Source: Pseudomonadota bacterium
GTDB lineage: Bacteria > Pseudomonadota > Gammaproteobacteria > Xanthomonadales > Xanthomonadaceae
Assembly: GCA_018242445.1 (NCBI GenBank)
Contig: JAFEBW010000053.1
Span: 1-64,000 of the forward strand
Reading direction: 5' to 3'
Length of the DNA: 64,000 nucleotides
This document shows, piece by piece, positions 8,731-17,072 of the stretch; the first letter of the stretch is position 1; every line of letters starts with the position of its first letter. The position numbers and the translations under genes were made by a program. The notes under the pieces are model-generated. The model searched no databases, was not told where the DNA came from, and saw only the letters and a program-made list of their open reading frames with translations.

Positions 8731-11700
8731 TCAGAAGTTCTGGCTGTATTGCATGTAGTAGTAAGCGCCGCCCGGAAGGTCGTAGGCACCGTCAAACGAA
8801 GACTGCCCAGCGGAGTTGGCCAAAGGCGGCTCCTTTCCGAACACGTTGCGTGCACCGATCGAGATGTGCGCTTTCCATGGAGCCTTCCAGCCAACCCGAA
8901 TATCGTGATAAGTCACTGCGCCCAGTCGATTGTAGCCAGGGCTGACCGCGCCATTATTAACCGCCGGGTTGCTCGAGAACTGCCCCGGGTGGTTGCAGAT
9001 CAGGGTAGTCCCTGTCACGTTGGGCTTACTGCAGCCCTGAGCCTCATCCAGCGCGGAAACGTATCGTATCGTCCAAGAAGCATCCCAGTCGCCCCGTGTC
9101 CAACCGATGGTAGCCGCCGAACGCCACTTCCATGTCGGACCATTGGCGTAACTGCCCACGAAATTGATGCCGTTAACGTTGACATGCCGGTTGTACGTGG
9201 CATCCCACTTTAGGTCGAAGTTGCCCCACGATGGCGTTTCGTAATGGTAGGTCAGGCCGGTATCAATACCATCCGTCTTGAAAGTTGCCGCGTTGAAGCT
9301 ATAGCCTTGCACGAAGGTGATCTGATGCGATATCGGATCGCGGTGCACCAAGCCGCAACTGGTGGGGTCGGGGTTGGCCGATTGGTAGCACAAACCAAAC
9401 GTCGTACCGGCACCTTGTGCCTGAATCGCATCCTTCAGGTTGACGCGCCAATAATCGATGGTCAAGTTCAAGCCCTTGGCCCAACTCGGGCTATACACCA
9501 AACCAGTGGTGAAATCATGGCCATGTTCCGGCTTGAGGTTGGGATTGCCACCCGACAAGGCGCGAACTTGTCCGCTAGCCGTCGAGGTGTCGATGCCGGC
9601 TGCGGGAACGCCTTGGGCCAAGCACACCGCCTTGCCAGCCGCAGGAAGACTATTGATCACCGTGTTGGAGCAGGGGTCGGTGGCGAATGGGAAGTTTTCC
9701 GTCTGGCCTGAATACAAATCGTTCACGGAAGGAGCGCGGAAGGTGCCACCATAGCTCGCCCGTACCAACAGATCGTTGAACGGTTTCCAGCGCAGGCTGA
9801 ACTTCGATTCGGTCGGGCTACCTGCATTGTTCGTCACGGGCGTTGTACCTAAAACGCCGCTACCCGTTATATTCGAATGACGTACGGCCGCATCGAGCTC
9901 GAGTTCCTGTGCACCGGGGACACCCTTCAAAAGGGGCGCATCGACTTCCAGATATTCATCCTGCGATTTCGTGCCGCCATTGGACGGCAATTGGAAATTG
10001 TTGGACGAGCCGCCGGCTGACACGAGGGCATCGGGCGTCGAGCGTGCCGTGCTACGGCGTTGCTCAACACCCGCCGCGAAGGCGAGCATGCCACCTTGCA
10101 GCGGTGCAATCTCACCGGAGATATTACCGCCGTAGTTATAACCCTTGTTGCTGTTGGAATTGACCAGTGTGTACGAGACGTAGTTGATCATCGCCTGGTA
10201 TTCGGCCTTGCTGATCACGCCGGCTCCAAGGCCCAGATCCGGACCACCGAAGATGTTGTACGGCACGCAGTTTGCGATCACATTGCCTGGGGTGCCGCAA
10301 CGCAATATTCCACCGTTATCACGGAATGAAGGGCCAACGGCATTCCTGAGGTTGAACAGGTTGATGTAGTTGGTACCGACCAGCGAATCGTGCTCGCTGT
10401 TGTACTGCGCATAGACATCCCAATCAAAATTGCGATCGGCAACTTGGAAGGAGCCCCTCAGCCCAGCCGTGGAACCCAAGGTGTTGAAGTCGTAACTATT
10501 GTGACGCGGGCCGACTGCGACGAAACGCGTGTGGAAGTCGGTAATGACCAAATTGGGATCATTTTTCCACGGATTGAAGAAACTGTTTGTGCTCGGTACG
10601 AAATCCCACTGCGGACCAAATGTCGATTGCCCACCGTGGTGCACGCCGTTGGCGTCAACGTAGTCGGGATTCGACAAGTTTCCGGGCACCTGGGCGATCT
10701 GTTGCGCCGACTGCCGCTGGGTATAGGACACGCGGGCGTAAGCCGTCACATTGTCGTTGATATCGAAATTGCCGGCACCAAAGAAATTGTTGCGCGTCTG
10801 CGGCTGCTGCAGGTAGTTCACCGGCGCGAAATTGTAGCGATCATACGCCGTGAAATGATGGAAGTCCGTCGGGCTCAGACCGCCCGTGGCGGACGTCTGG
10901 TGAGCCGTATTCGGGTCTGCATTCTGGAATTTCCCATCGTTGAAACTATTGTTCAACGCAAAACTGCCCAGGGCCGTCGGACCCATCACTTTTGCGCCCT
11001 TGGCGGTAGTGGTGGTGGTGGTCAGATTTTTAACGTCGGAGATGAAAATGCGCCCGAATGCCGGGTTCGACGATCCGCAGCCAGCACCATGGGCTGCGCC
11101 AGAACCCGAAAGAATCCCTGTTGGGTCTCCACCCGGCTGGAACAGCGCCTGGCAGCCATAATGCTGAAAATTGGAGATCGCGCGATTGCCCGCGAAAATT
11201 TCTTTCTGTTGCGAGCGGCTGATCGAAATAACGGCGTTGGTATGCTCGCCGTTCGCTCCGATCGTGGCATCTTCGGAGTTCTGCGCGCCATCACCGTGGG
11301 TGGTCTGGCCATAAGACCAATTCAACTGCGCACCCTCGAACTTCTTGCGGGTGATGATGTTGATCACGCCGGCGATAGCATCCGAGCCATAGATCGTCGA
11401 GGCACCATCCTTGAGCACTTCGACGCGCTCGATGATCGCAAGCGGGATCGACGAAACGTCGACGACTCCAGCGATATCCGTCGGCCAGCGCTTGCCGTCC
11501 ACCAAGATCAAGGTGCGCTGGGGGCCAAGGTTGCGCAACGAAATGTTCGTGCTGCCGTCGCTGCCATTGGTCGCGGTGGTGACCGTACTCAAGCCGGTAC
11601 CGTCGGACGCGGTGAGGTGGTTGAGCACGTCGAAGGTGCTGGTCAGGCCAGTCTGGGCGATGTCGGCGCGGGTCATCGTGGTCACCGGAGCGGTCGGCTC

Positions 11701-11895
11701 GGTGTCGACGGCGCGCTTGATGCGCGAACCGATGACTTCGACGCGGCCCACTTCTTTGGCCTTGGCCGAATCGGCAGCCGGTGCGGTGGTGTCCTGGGCG
11801 AAGGCGGACGCGCTGGCGAGGCCGGCGAAGCCGACGGCTCCAGCGGCGAGGCCATATCGCACCGCGTCACTAAGCAGATTGCGGATAGGGGTCAT
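8731..11895 (-). CDS. TonB-dependent outer-membrane receptor
   Basis: A 1054-residue receptor with a signal peptide (cleavage probably after ASAFA), then a plug domain (about residues 45-165; VEVIGSRIKR and RTLILVDGKRWP, with the TonB-dependent GASTIYGSDAIAGVINIIT segment). A 22-strand barrel follows, ending in the aromatic C-terminus YMQYSQNF expected for BAM insertion. Length and plug sequence fit the large oligopeptide/carbohydrate-type receptors of Xanthomonadales. No TonB-box-carrying N-terminal signalling domain for an anti-sigma factor is seen. It is flanked by TPR-sulfotransferase genes, an association I recall from this order. Ligand unknown. Confidence 0.95.
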   Translation of the reverse strand: MTPIRNLLSDAVRYGLAAGAVGFAGLASASAFAQDTTAPAADSAKAKEVGRVEVIGSRIKRAVDTEPTAPVTTMTRADIAQTGLTSTFDVLNHLTASDGTGLSTVTTATNGSDGSTNISLRNLGPQRTLILVDGKRWPTDIAGVVDVSSIPLAIIERVEVLKDGASTIYGSDAIAGVINIITRKKFEGAQLNWSYGQTTHGDGAQNSEDATIGANGEHTNAVISISRSQQKEIFAGNRAISNFQHYGCQALFQPGGDPTGILSGSGAAHGAGCGSSNPAFGRIFISDVKNLTTTTTTAKGAKVMGPTALGSFALNNSFNDGKFQNADPNTAHQTSATGGLSPTDFHHFTAYDRYNFAPVNYLQQPQTRNNFFGAGNFDINDNVTAYARVSYTQRQSAQQIAQVPGNLSNPDYVDANGVHHGGQSTFGPQWDFVPSTNSFFNPWKNDPNLVITDFHTRFVAVGPRHNSYDFNTLGSTAGLRGSFQVADRNFDWDVYAQYNSEHDSLVGTNYINLFNLRNAVGPSFRDNGGILRCGTPGNVIANCVPYNIFGGPDLGLGAGVISKAEYQAMINYVSYTLVNSNSNKGYNYGGNISGEIAPLQGGMLAFAAGVEQRRSTARSTPDALVSAGGSSNNFQLPSNGGTKSQDEYLEVDAPLLKGVPGAQELELDAAVRHSNITGSGVLGTTPVTNNAGSPTESKFSLRWKPFNDLLVRASYGGTFRAPSVNDLYSGQTENFPFATDPCSNTVINSLPAAGKAVCLAQGVPAAGIDTSTASGQVRALSGGNPNLKPEHGHDFTTGLVYSPSWAKGLNLTIDYWRVNLKDAIQAQGAGTTFGLCYQSANPDPTSCGLVHRDPISHQITFVQGYSFNAATFKTDGIDTGLTYHYETPSWGNFDLKWDATYNRHVNVNGINFVGSYANGPTWKWRSAATIGWTRGDWDASWTIRYVSALDEAQGCSKPNVTGTTLICNHPGQFSSNPAVNNGAVSPGYNRLGAVTYHDIRVGWKAPWKAHISIGARNVFGKEPPLANSAGQSSFDGAYDLPGGAYYYMQYSQNF

Positions 11896-12539
11896 TTGGA
11901 TTTGTCTCCAGCGTCAGGGGTGGTGAGCAGGTAGCGGAACACGTTCGCCGTCCGTGGCAGCACCGGGACACACCACATCCTGGTGCAAGCTTCCCCGGTA
12001 GCCCAGAATCCTAGCGAAGTTTTAACAAAAAAGAAATACCTTTCGACAACAAATTTCAGTCAACGCATATGTTGTTGATTTAACTTGCTTTATTTCGACA
12101 AAACAGAATGGGACGGGTGCACCCCAGCGGATTCGACAGACACAAGCGGAGCTATGCGAGCGCGGCACTCAGCTACGCTAGGGTGCCCGCAAACGGGTGA
12201 TCCCAGTGGCAGGAAAACTGCGACTTCGCCACTGGCGGCGCTACGACGGCCCGCCGCCGAACAGTCGCCTCCTGACAAGTCGGAGCATCACCGAAAGCTG
12301 ATTCGTCGGGGCCACCCTCCCACCAAGCAGCCCGTTGCCCCTCGATGGATCGTGCCAGACCCGACCGATCGCACGGGCCGCTCGGCAGCACGTCGAATCG
12401 GCAACGCGCATGCGCTCCCGAAAAAGTCAAGGATCCTTTTGATGCCGATGGGGGCGTCCATTCGATCCTCAGTGGATCCAATAGCGTCCTATGCCGGAAT
12501 CGGCGGCCTCCATGTACGTTACGCTTATAATGTTCCGGC
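11896..12539. other. Divergent intergenic region with AT-rich core
   Basis: This 644-nt gap separates the receptor from the sulfotransferase-like gene. Its first 210 nt are strikingly AT-rich for this genome (about 12010-12110), consistent with a promoter/regulator-binding region for the receptor. A near-palindrome CAACGCATATGTTG lies at 12061-12074. The remainder carries open frames with no recognisable protein and no RBS; I judge them non-coding. Confidence 0.5.
12526..12531 (+). promoter_or_regulatory. Consensus -10 box, possibly giving a leaderless mRNA
   Basis: TATAAT at 12526-12531 ends only 8 nt before the ATG at 12540. A transcript started from it would begin at or within a nucleotide or two of the start codon. 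No good -35 hexamer is visible at 17 nt, so the site is tentative. Confidence 0.35.
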
Positions 12540-13571
12540 ATGGTCATCGCCGAGCCGAGCCCGCCTCCCGGCCACATCGTGAAGTTCCCCGCGGACTTCG
12601 ACGAGTCGCGGGGCGAATTTCTGATGCTGCCTTTGGCAAGTGATCGCATCGCCGATGCGGCCTTTCTCGACCAGCGGCTCGGGGTCGATTGGTCCGCTGC
12701 AGAACGACTCCATTGGCGCGAAGTCGAATCAAGCGCCGACCCACCGAGAGCCGCACTGCTGTTCCATACGGCCTTCTGCTGCTCCACGCTGCTCGCGCGC
12801 AGCCTCCAGTTGCCCCCTCGCCTGGTTGCACTACGGGAACCACTCGCGTTGAGCAGACTGGCAACCGTAGCCCTGAAGCGACCAAGCCCGCAAATCGAAG
12901 GCCCCTTGCGAGCCGCACTCGAACTGCTTGCGCGGCCATCGACTGCAGGAGGAAGCGTCCTGATCAAGCCGACCAATCAGGCCAACAACCTGCTGTGCCG
13001 CATGTTGGAAATGACAAGGGGGCGAGCCATATTGCTGTATTCGAGCTTGCCTGAATTCGTGATCTCATGCTGCAAGAAGTTGCCGGAGGCTGATCGCCGC
13101 ATAAGGTGGATGGCGCAACATCTGATCAAGGACACTCGCCTGCAGGCCGCTTTGCAGATTCCATGGGATCATCATTTCCATTTCATCGAAGCCTGCGTCC
13201 TGACCTGGTACGCGCAAATTGAGCGTTATACCGACGCATTGGCAGCCGATGCCTGCGACCGGCTGCGCAGCCTCGACATGCAAGCTCTGCTGTACGAGCC
13301 GCAGGCTGCCGTCGCCGCCGCCGCCAACTGGCTGCAATTCGACATCGATGCCAGCGTCTTGCAAGCACGTGTGTTGGTAGAGTTTCGGCGCAACGCCAAA
13401 CACCCCCACCGGGCATTCAACGCGGCCTTGAGAGCGCAGGGGATTAAGGAAGCCATGGCCCGTTACGCCGACGTGCTCGGTAGTGCATTGACATGGGCAC
13501 GCGACTCGGTGGCTCCGTTCGCGAGCGAGCCCGCCGACTGGAAATCGCTTGTGCCCGCATCGCATAGTTGA
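12540..13571 (+). CDS. Sulfotransferase-like P-loop protein, divergent
   Basis: A 343-residue protein with no confident family match. LLFHTAFCCSTLLARSL at about residues 73-89 has the shape of the sulfotransferase/kinase phosphate-binding loop (strand, small residues, S-T, helix), with CCST in place of RSGT. A later GRAILLYSSLPEFVISCCKK resembles the 3'-phosphate strand-helix of sulfotransferases. The start at 12540 is chosen by frame; Met at 12624 is an alternative. It lies 62 nt before the double TPR-sulfotransferase gene on the same strand, probably in one operon. Role could be sulfotransferase, or a catalytically altered partner. Confidence 0.65.
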   Translation: MVIAEPSPPPGHIVKFPADFDESRGEFLMLPLASDRIADAAFLDQRLGVDWSAAERLHWREVESSADPPRAALLFHTAFCCSTLLARSLQLPPRLVALREPLALSRLATVALKRPSPQIEGPLRAALELLARPSTAGGSVLIKPTNQANNLLCRMLEMTRGRAILLYSSLPEFVISCCKKLPEADRRIRWMAQHLIKDTRLQAALQIPWDHHFHFIEACVLTWYAQIERYTDALAADACDRLRSLDMQALLYEPQAAVAAAANWLQFDIDASVLQARVLVEFRRNAKHPHRAFNAALRAQGIKEAMARYADVLGSALTWARDSVAPFASEPADWKSLVPASHS

Positions 13572-13633
13572 ACCACCATGTGGCGCACCCCACATCCGAT
13601 GCGCCTTGAACCGAATCTCGACGAGAATCAGCC

Positions 13634-16600
13634 ATGAACACCAGCGACGCGACGATCGGCATGCAACTGGCGCATATGGGCCGGTTCTCCGATGCTTTGC
13701 CATACCTCGAACGCGCACACCGTGCGGTTCCCGCCGATCTTCCGTTGCTGCACGCCGTAGCCAGCCTGCTGCAGCGGATAGGACGCACTTCCGATGCGGT
13801 GGATCGCTATCGATCCGCCGCAGCACTCGCACCAAAAAATACTGAGGTGCTTATCGGATGGGCTCGCGCGTTGCTGTTGGAAGGCCATTTTCTCCGAGCC
13901 ATCGAATTGCTGGGGCGCGCAGTCACGCTGGAGCCCCGCGTTGCCGAAGCAGGAGGGTTGCTGGACATGCTGCTGTCCGAAGTGGCTGACGCGGATCGGG
14001 TATGCGCCATCCTGAACCCCTTGGTCGATCACCATCCAAAGAACGCCAACCTTGTACGCCGCTATGCAAGCGCGCTCGTGGATGCAGATCGCCTGCAGGA
14101 AGCGGAGGAGGCTTACAAGATCCATTGCGGCTTGCTGCCGGGGGATGCGCTGGGGCATACGGAACTCGGACGCCTCGCCGTAGGACGCGGTGAAACCGGA
14201 GGAGCGCTGGAGCACTTCCGCGCAGCCTTGGAGATCGATCCCGAAAATGCTTCCGCCCTCTGGTCGAAAGCTCAAGCCGAAGGTGCGCGGGTCGATCAAA
14301 CAACGCTAGCCCTGGTACATCGATTGACGCAGACGGAACAGAAAACGCTGAGCGTCGCGGCCCTTCATGACATTCTGGCGCGACACTACGACCGGAGCGG
14401 AGAGTTTCGCGCCGCCGCAGCCCATACGACGCGCGTGAATGAGCTGCAAGCACAGGTCGTTCCACCGCAGGAGCGCTATACCCCGCAACGGTGGACACTG
14501 GAAATCGATGCCACGATCCGCGACTATCACGATGCGCTCTTCCATCGCCTCCGTGGCACCGGAAGCTCGGATCGGCGCCCCGTATTCATCATCGGCTTGC
14601 CTCGCTCGGGAACGACCTTGCTGGAGCAGATGCTCGCCGCGCACCCTGCAATCATTGGTGTGGGGGAGCAGCAGTTCGCACGCGAAAGCTTGCGGCGCGC
14701 GCTAGCCAACTCGGGATGGAAGATCGAGTCACTGACCGCACCTGCCATCGGCGACGCAACGAGACAACATCTGCACAGACTGGAGGATCGCGCGCATCGT
14801 TTGCACGGCAGACATGCTGCCCTGCGCATCGTCGACAAGCTGCCGGACAATTACATGTTGGCGGGATGGCTGAGCATCGCTTTCCCGAACGCAGCAATCA
14901 TCCATTGCCTGCGCGACCCGCGCGATGTCGCGCTGTCGTGCTGGCAGACGCAATTCCGGCAACTCCACTGGAGTTTCGATCTTGACCATATCGTTCATCG
15001 CATTGAGCAGCATCGGCGTGTGATGCATCATTGGCATACGACCATAGGCGACCGTCTGACGGAGATCCGTTATGAGCGCTTGGTAGTCGATCCCGAAACG
15101 GAGCTTCAGCGAGCGCTTGCGGCGGTGGAGTTGGATTGGCATGCGGATGTGCTTACCTTCGCTGAGCGCAAGGGATTCGTTCGCAGCGCCAGCGAATTCC
15201 AGGTGCGCGAGCCGCTTCACGCGCGCAGCGTCGGACGCTGGCGCGACTACGAGGAAGTTCTGGCGCCGGTTCTGCCGCGGCTGGATGCCATCGTGAAAGA
15301 AGATATGCACGAATCGCCTCTCCGGAGTTCCAATATGGACAACTCTGATGCGACGACGGGCATGGCGCTGGTGCAAACGGGCCGATTCGAAGAAGCTCTG
15401 AACTATCTCGATTCAGCGTATCGCAACACCCCTACCGACCTTCCGATCCTTCATGCGTTCGCCCATGCGTTACAAATGACGGGCCGGCCCGAAGAGGCAG
15501 TAAATCGCTTTCGCCATTGCGCCACCCTGATGCCGGACAATGTCGAGGTGCTTCTGGGGTGGGCGCGCGCATGGTGGAAAGCAGGTGAAGACAACGAAGG
15601 ACTCGTTCTGCTGGAACGTGCGCTTACGCTTGACCCGCGCGTTGCCGAACCGGATGGGATGCTGGACATGATGCTGGAAAGTTTTGAGGCCGACCCGGAA
15701 TTGTCTTTCAACATCCACGAGTCCTTGGTGACGCGATTTCCAGAACGAGCCGACCTCCTTTTCCGATATGCGCACGCATCGTTGGCGACCGAACGCATGG
15801 AAACGGCCAAGGGCGCATTCGAACGCTATTCCTTGTTACAACCAAGGGATCCGGCGGCGCATGCGGATCTCGCTCGACTAGCAGTCATTCGTGGCGACTT
15901 CGAAGATGCACGCCAGCACCTAGACGCCGCTTTCACCATCGATCCGGACTATCCCCCTGCAATTTGGGAAGAAGTACAGATCGAAGGTCGGCAACTGGAC
16001 GAGTCGGCACTGTCCAGAATACAGCATCTACTGGAAACCGAGCGCGATCCTTCGATGATTCCGATATTCCACAACATATTGGCGCGTCACAACGATCGCA
16101 TCGGCGAATATTCAATTTCTGCCGATCACATACGGCATGCGAACACGGCACGGATACAATGTGTTCCGGCGGACAAACGCTACCGTCCCGAGCAGGCGGA
16201 AGACAACATCAACTTGACCATTGCCGACCTCACCCCAGTGGCCATTGAGAATCTGCGGGGTACCGGGAATCCAGATGCTCGCCCAGTCTTCATCATCGGC
16301 ATGCCACGCTCCGGGACGACCTTGCTTTCACAGATGCTGGCTGCACATCCATCGATCATCAGTGTGGGCGAGCAGATGTTTGCGAGCAAGAGCTTTTGCC
16401 GCGCACTCATCAGAGGCCGCAGTGCCACTATCGCGGGAATTCCCGCAACCGTAATTCGCGAAGCTGCAGATTGGCACTTGCGAAAACTTGAGGAACGTGT
16501 CCATCGCCTCTCACTGAATACGGACGCAAAACGCATCGTCGACAAGCTGCCAGGGAACTATCTGTATGCGGGGTGGATCCATATTGCCTTCCCAAACGCG

Positions 16601-17044
16601 ACGATCATCCATAGTCTTCGAGATCCCAGGGACGTTGCACTTTCCTGTTGGCGAACTCAGTTCACAAACATCGCCTGGGGACTCGATCTTGAACACATCA
16701 CTCACCGCCTCGAACAACATCGGCGAATCATGCGTCACTGGCGGGCGACTCTCGGGGATCGCCTGATCGATGTCTGTCATGAACGTCTCGTCGCCGACCC
16801 CCAGACCGAACTCCGACGGGTGCTTGCGGCGATGGGAATGGATTGGCATCCCGATGTACTGGCATTCTCCGAGCGCAAGGGCTTCGTACGCACGGCCAGC
16901 CAGTTCCAGGTGCGTCAGCCGTTGAACTCCTTCGGCATCGGGAAGTGGCGACGCTATGAAGAAGCGTTGCAGCCGTTCTTGCCACGGTTGGACGCCATCG
17001 CCGCACAGGATGCGATCGAAATGGATTCCACAACCCCATCTTGA
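13634..17044 (+). CDS. Tandem fusion of two TPR-sulfotransferase units
   Basis: A 1136-residue protein made of two complete, homologous halves. Each half starts alike (MNTSDATIGMQLAHMGRF and MDNSDATTGMALVQTGRF), runs through TPR repeats, then a sulfotransferase domain. The PAPS loops are PVFIIGLPRSGTTLLEQM from P316 and PVFIIGMPRSGTTLLSQM from P884, 568 residues apart; both halves keep RDPRDVALSCW for the 3'-phosphate site. Both domains therefore look catalytically competent. Met568 (ATG at 15335) has its own GGAG at 15324-15327, so the second half may also be made separately. Relatives are normally single-unit proteins of about 500-700 residues. Confidence 0.9.
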   Translation: MNTSDATIGMQLAHMGRFSDALPYLERAHRAVPADLPLLHAVASLLQRIGRTSDAVDRYRSAAALAPKNTEVLIGWARALLLEGHFLRAIELLGRAVTLEPRVAEAGGLLDMLLSEVADADRVCAILNPLVDHHPKNANLVRRYASALVDADRLQEAEEAYKIHCGLLPGDALGHTELGRLAVGRGETGGALEHFRAALEIDPENASALWSKAQAEGARVDQTTLALVHRLTQTEQKTLSVAALHDILARHYDRSGEFRAAAAHTTRVNELQAQVVPPQERYTPQRWTLEIDATIRDYHDALFHRLRGTGSSDRRPVFIIGLPRSGTTLLEQMLAAHPAIIGVGEQQFARESLRRALANSGWKIESLTAPAIGDATRQHLHRLEDRAHRLHGRHAALRIVDKLPDNYMLAGWLSIAFPNAAIIHCLRDPRDVALSCWQTQFRQLHWSFDLDHIVHRIEQHRRVMHHWHTTIGDRLTEIRYERLVVDPETELQRALAAVELDWHADVLTFAERKGFVRSASEFQVREPLHARSVGRWRDYEEVLAPVLPRLDAIVKEDMHESPLRSSNMDNSDATTGMALVQTGRFEEALNYLDSAYRNTPTDLPILHAFAHALQMTGRPEEAVNRFRHCATLMPDNVEVLLGWARAWWKAGEDNEGLVLLERALTLDPRVAEPDGMLDMMLESFEADPELSFNIHESLVTRFPERADLLFRYAHASLATERMETAKGAFERYSLLQPRDPAAHADLARLAVIRGDFEDARQHLDAAFTIDPDYPPAIWEEVQIEGRQLDESALSRIQHLLETERDPSMIPIFHNILARHNDRIGEYSISADHIRHANTARIQCVPADKRYRPEQAEDNINLTIADLTPVAIENLRGTGNPDARPVFIIGMPRSGTTLLSQMLAAHPSIISVGEQMFASKSFCRALIRGRSATIAGIPATVIREAADWHLRKLEERVHRLSLNTDAKRIVDKLPGNYLYAGWIHIAFPNATIIHSLRDPRDVALSCWRTQFTNIAWGLDLEHITHRLEQHRRIMRHWRATLGDRLIDVCHERLVADPQTELRRVLAAMGMDWHPDVLAFSERKGFVRTASQFQVRQPLNSFGIGKWRRYEEALQPFLPRLDAIAAQDAIEMDSTTPS
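15324..15337 (+). promoter_or_regulatory. Internal ribosome binding site and ATG within the double sulfotransferase gene
   Basis: GGAG (15324-15327) lies 7 nt before an in-frame ATG (15335) that begins the second repeat unit. This is the arrangement expected if two tandem genes lost the stop codon between them. It could allow internal initiation of the second unit alone. Confidence 0.5.
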
Positions 17045-17072
17045 TGTGGTGAATCCCCGCAGTCAGGGTACT

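Noticed and set aside
12085..12582. 165-codon plus-strand frame in the receptor/sulfotransferase gap
   Set aside because: No RBS, no recognisable protein, irregular composition and overlap with the next real gene; might be checked for a precursor peptide but nothing suggests one.
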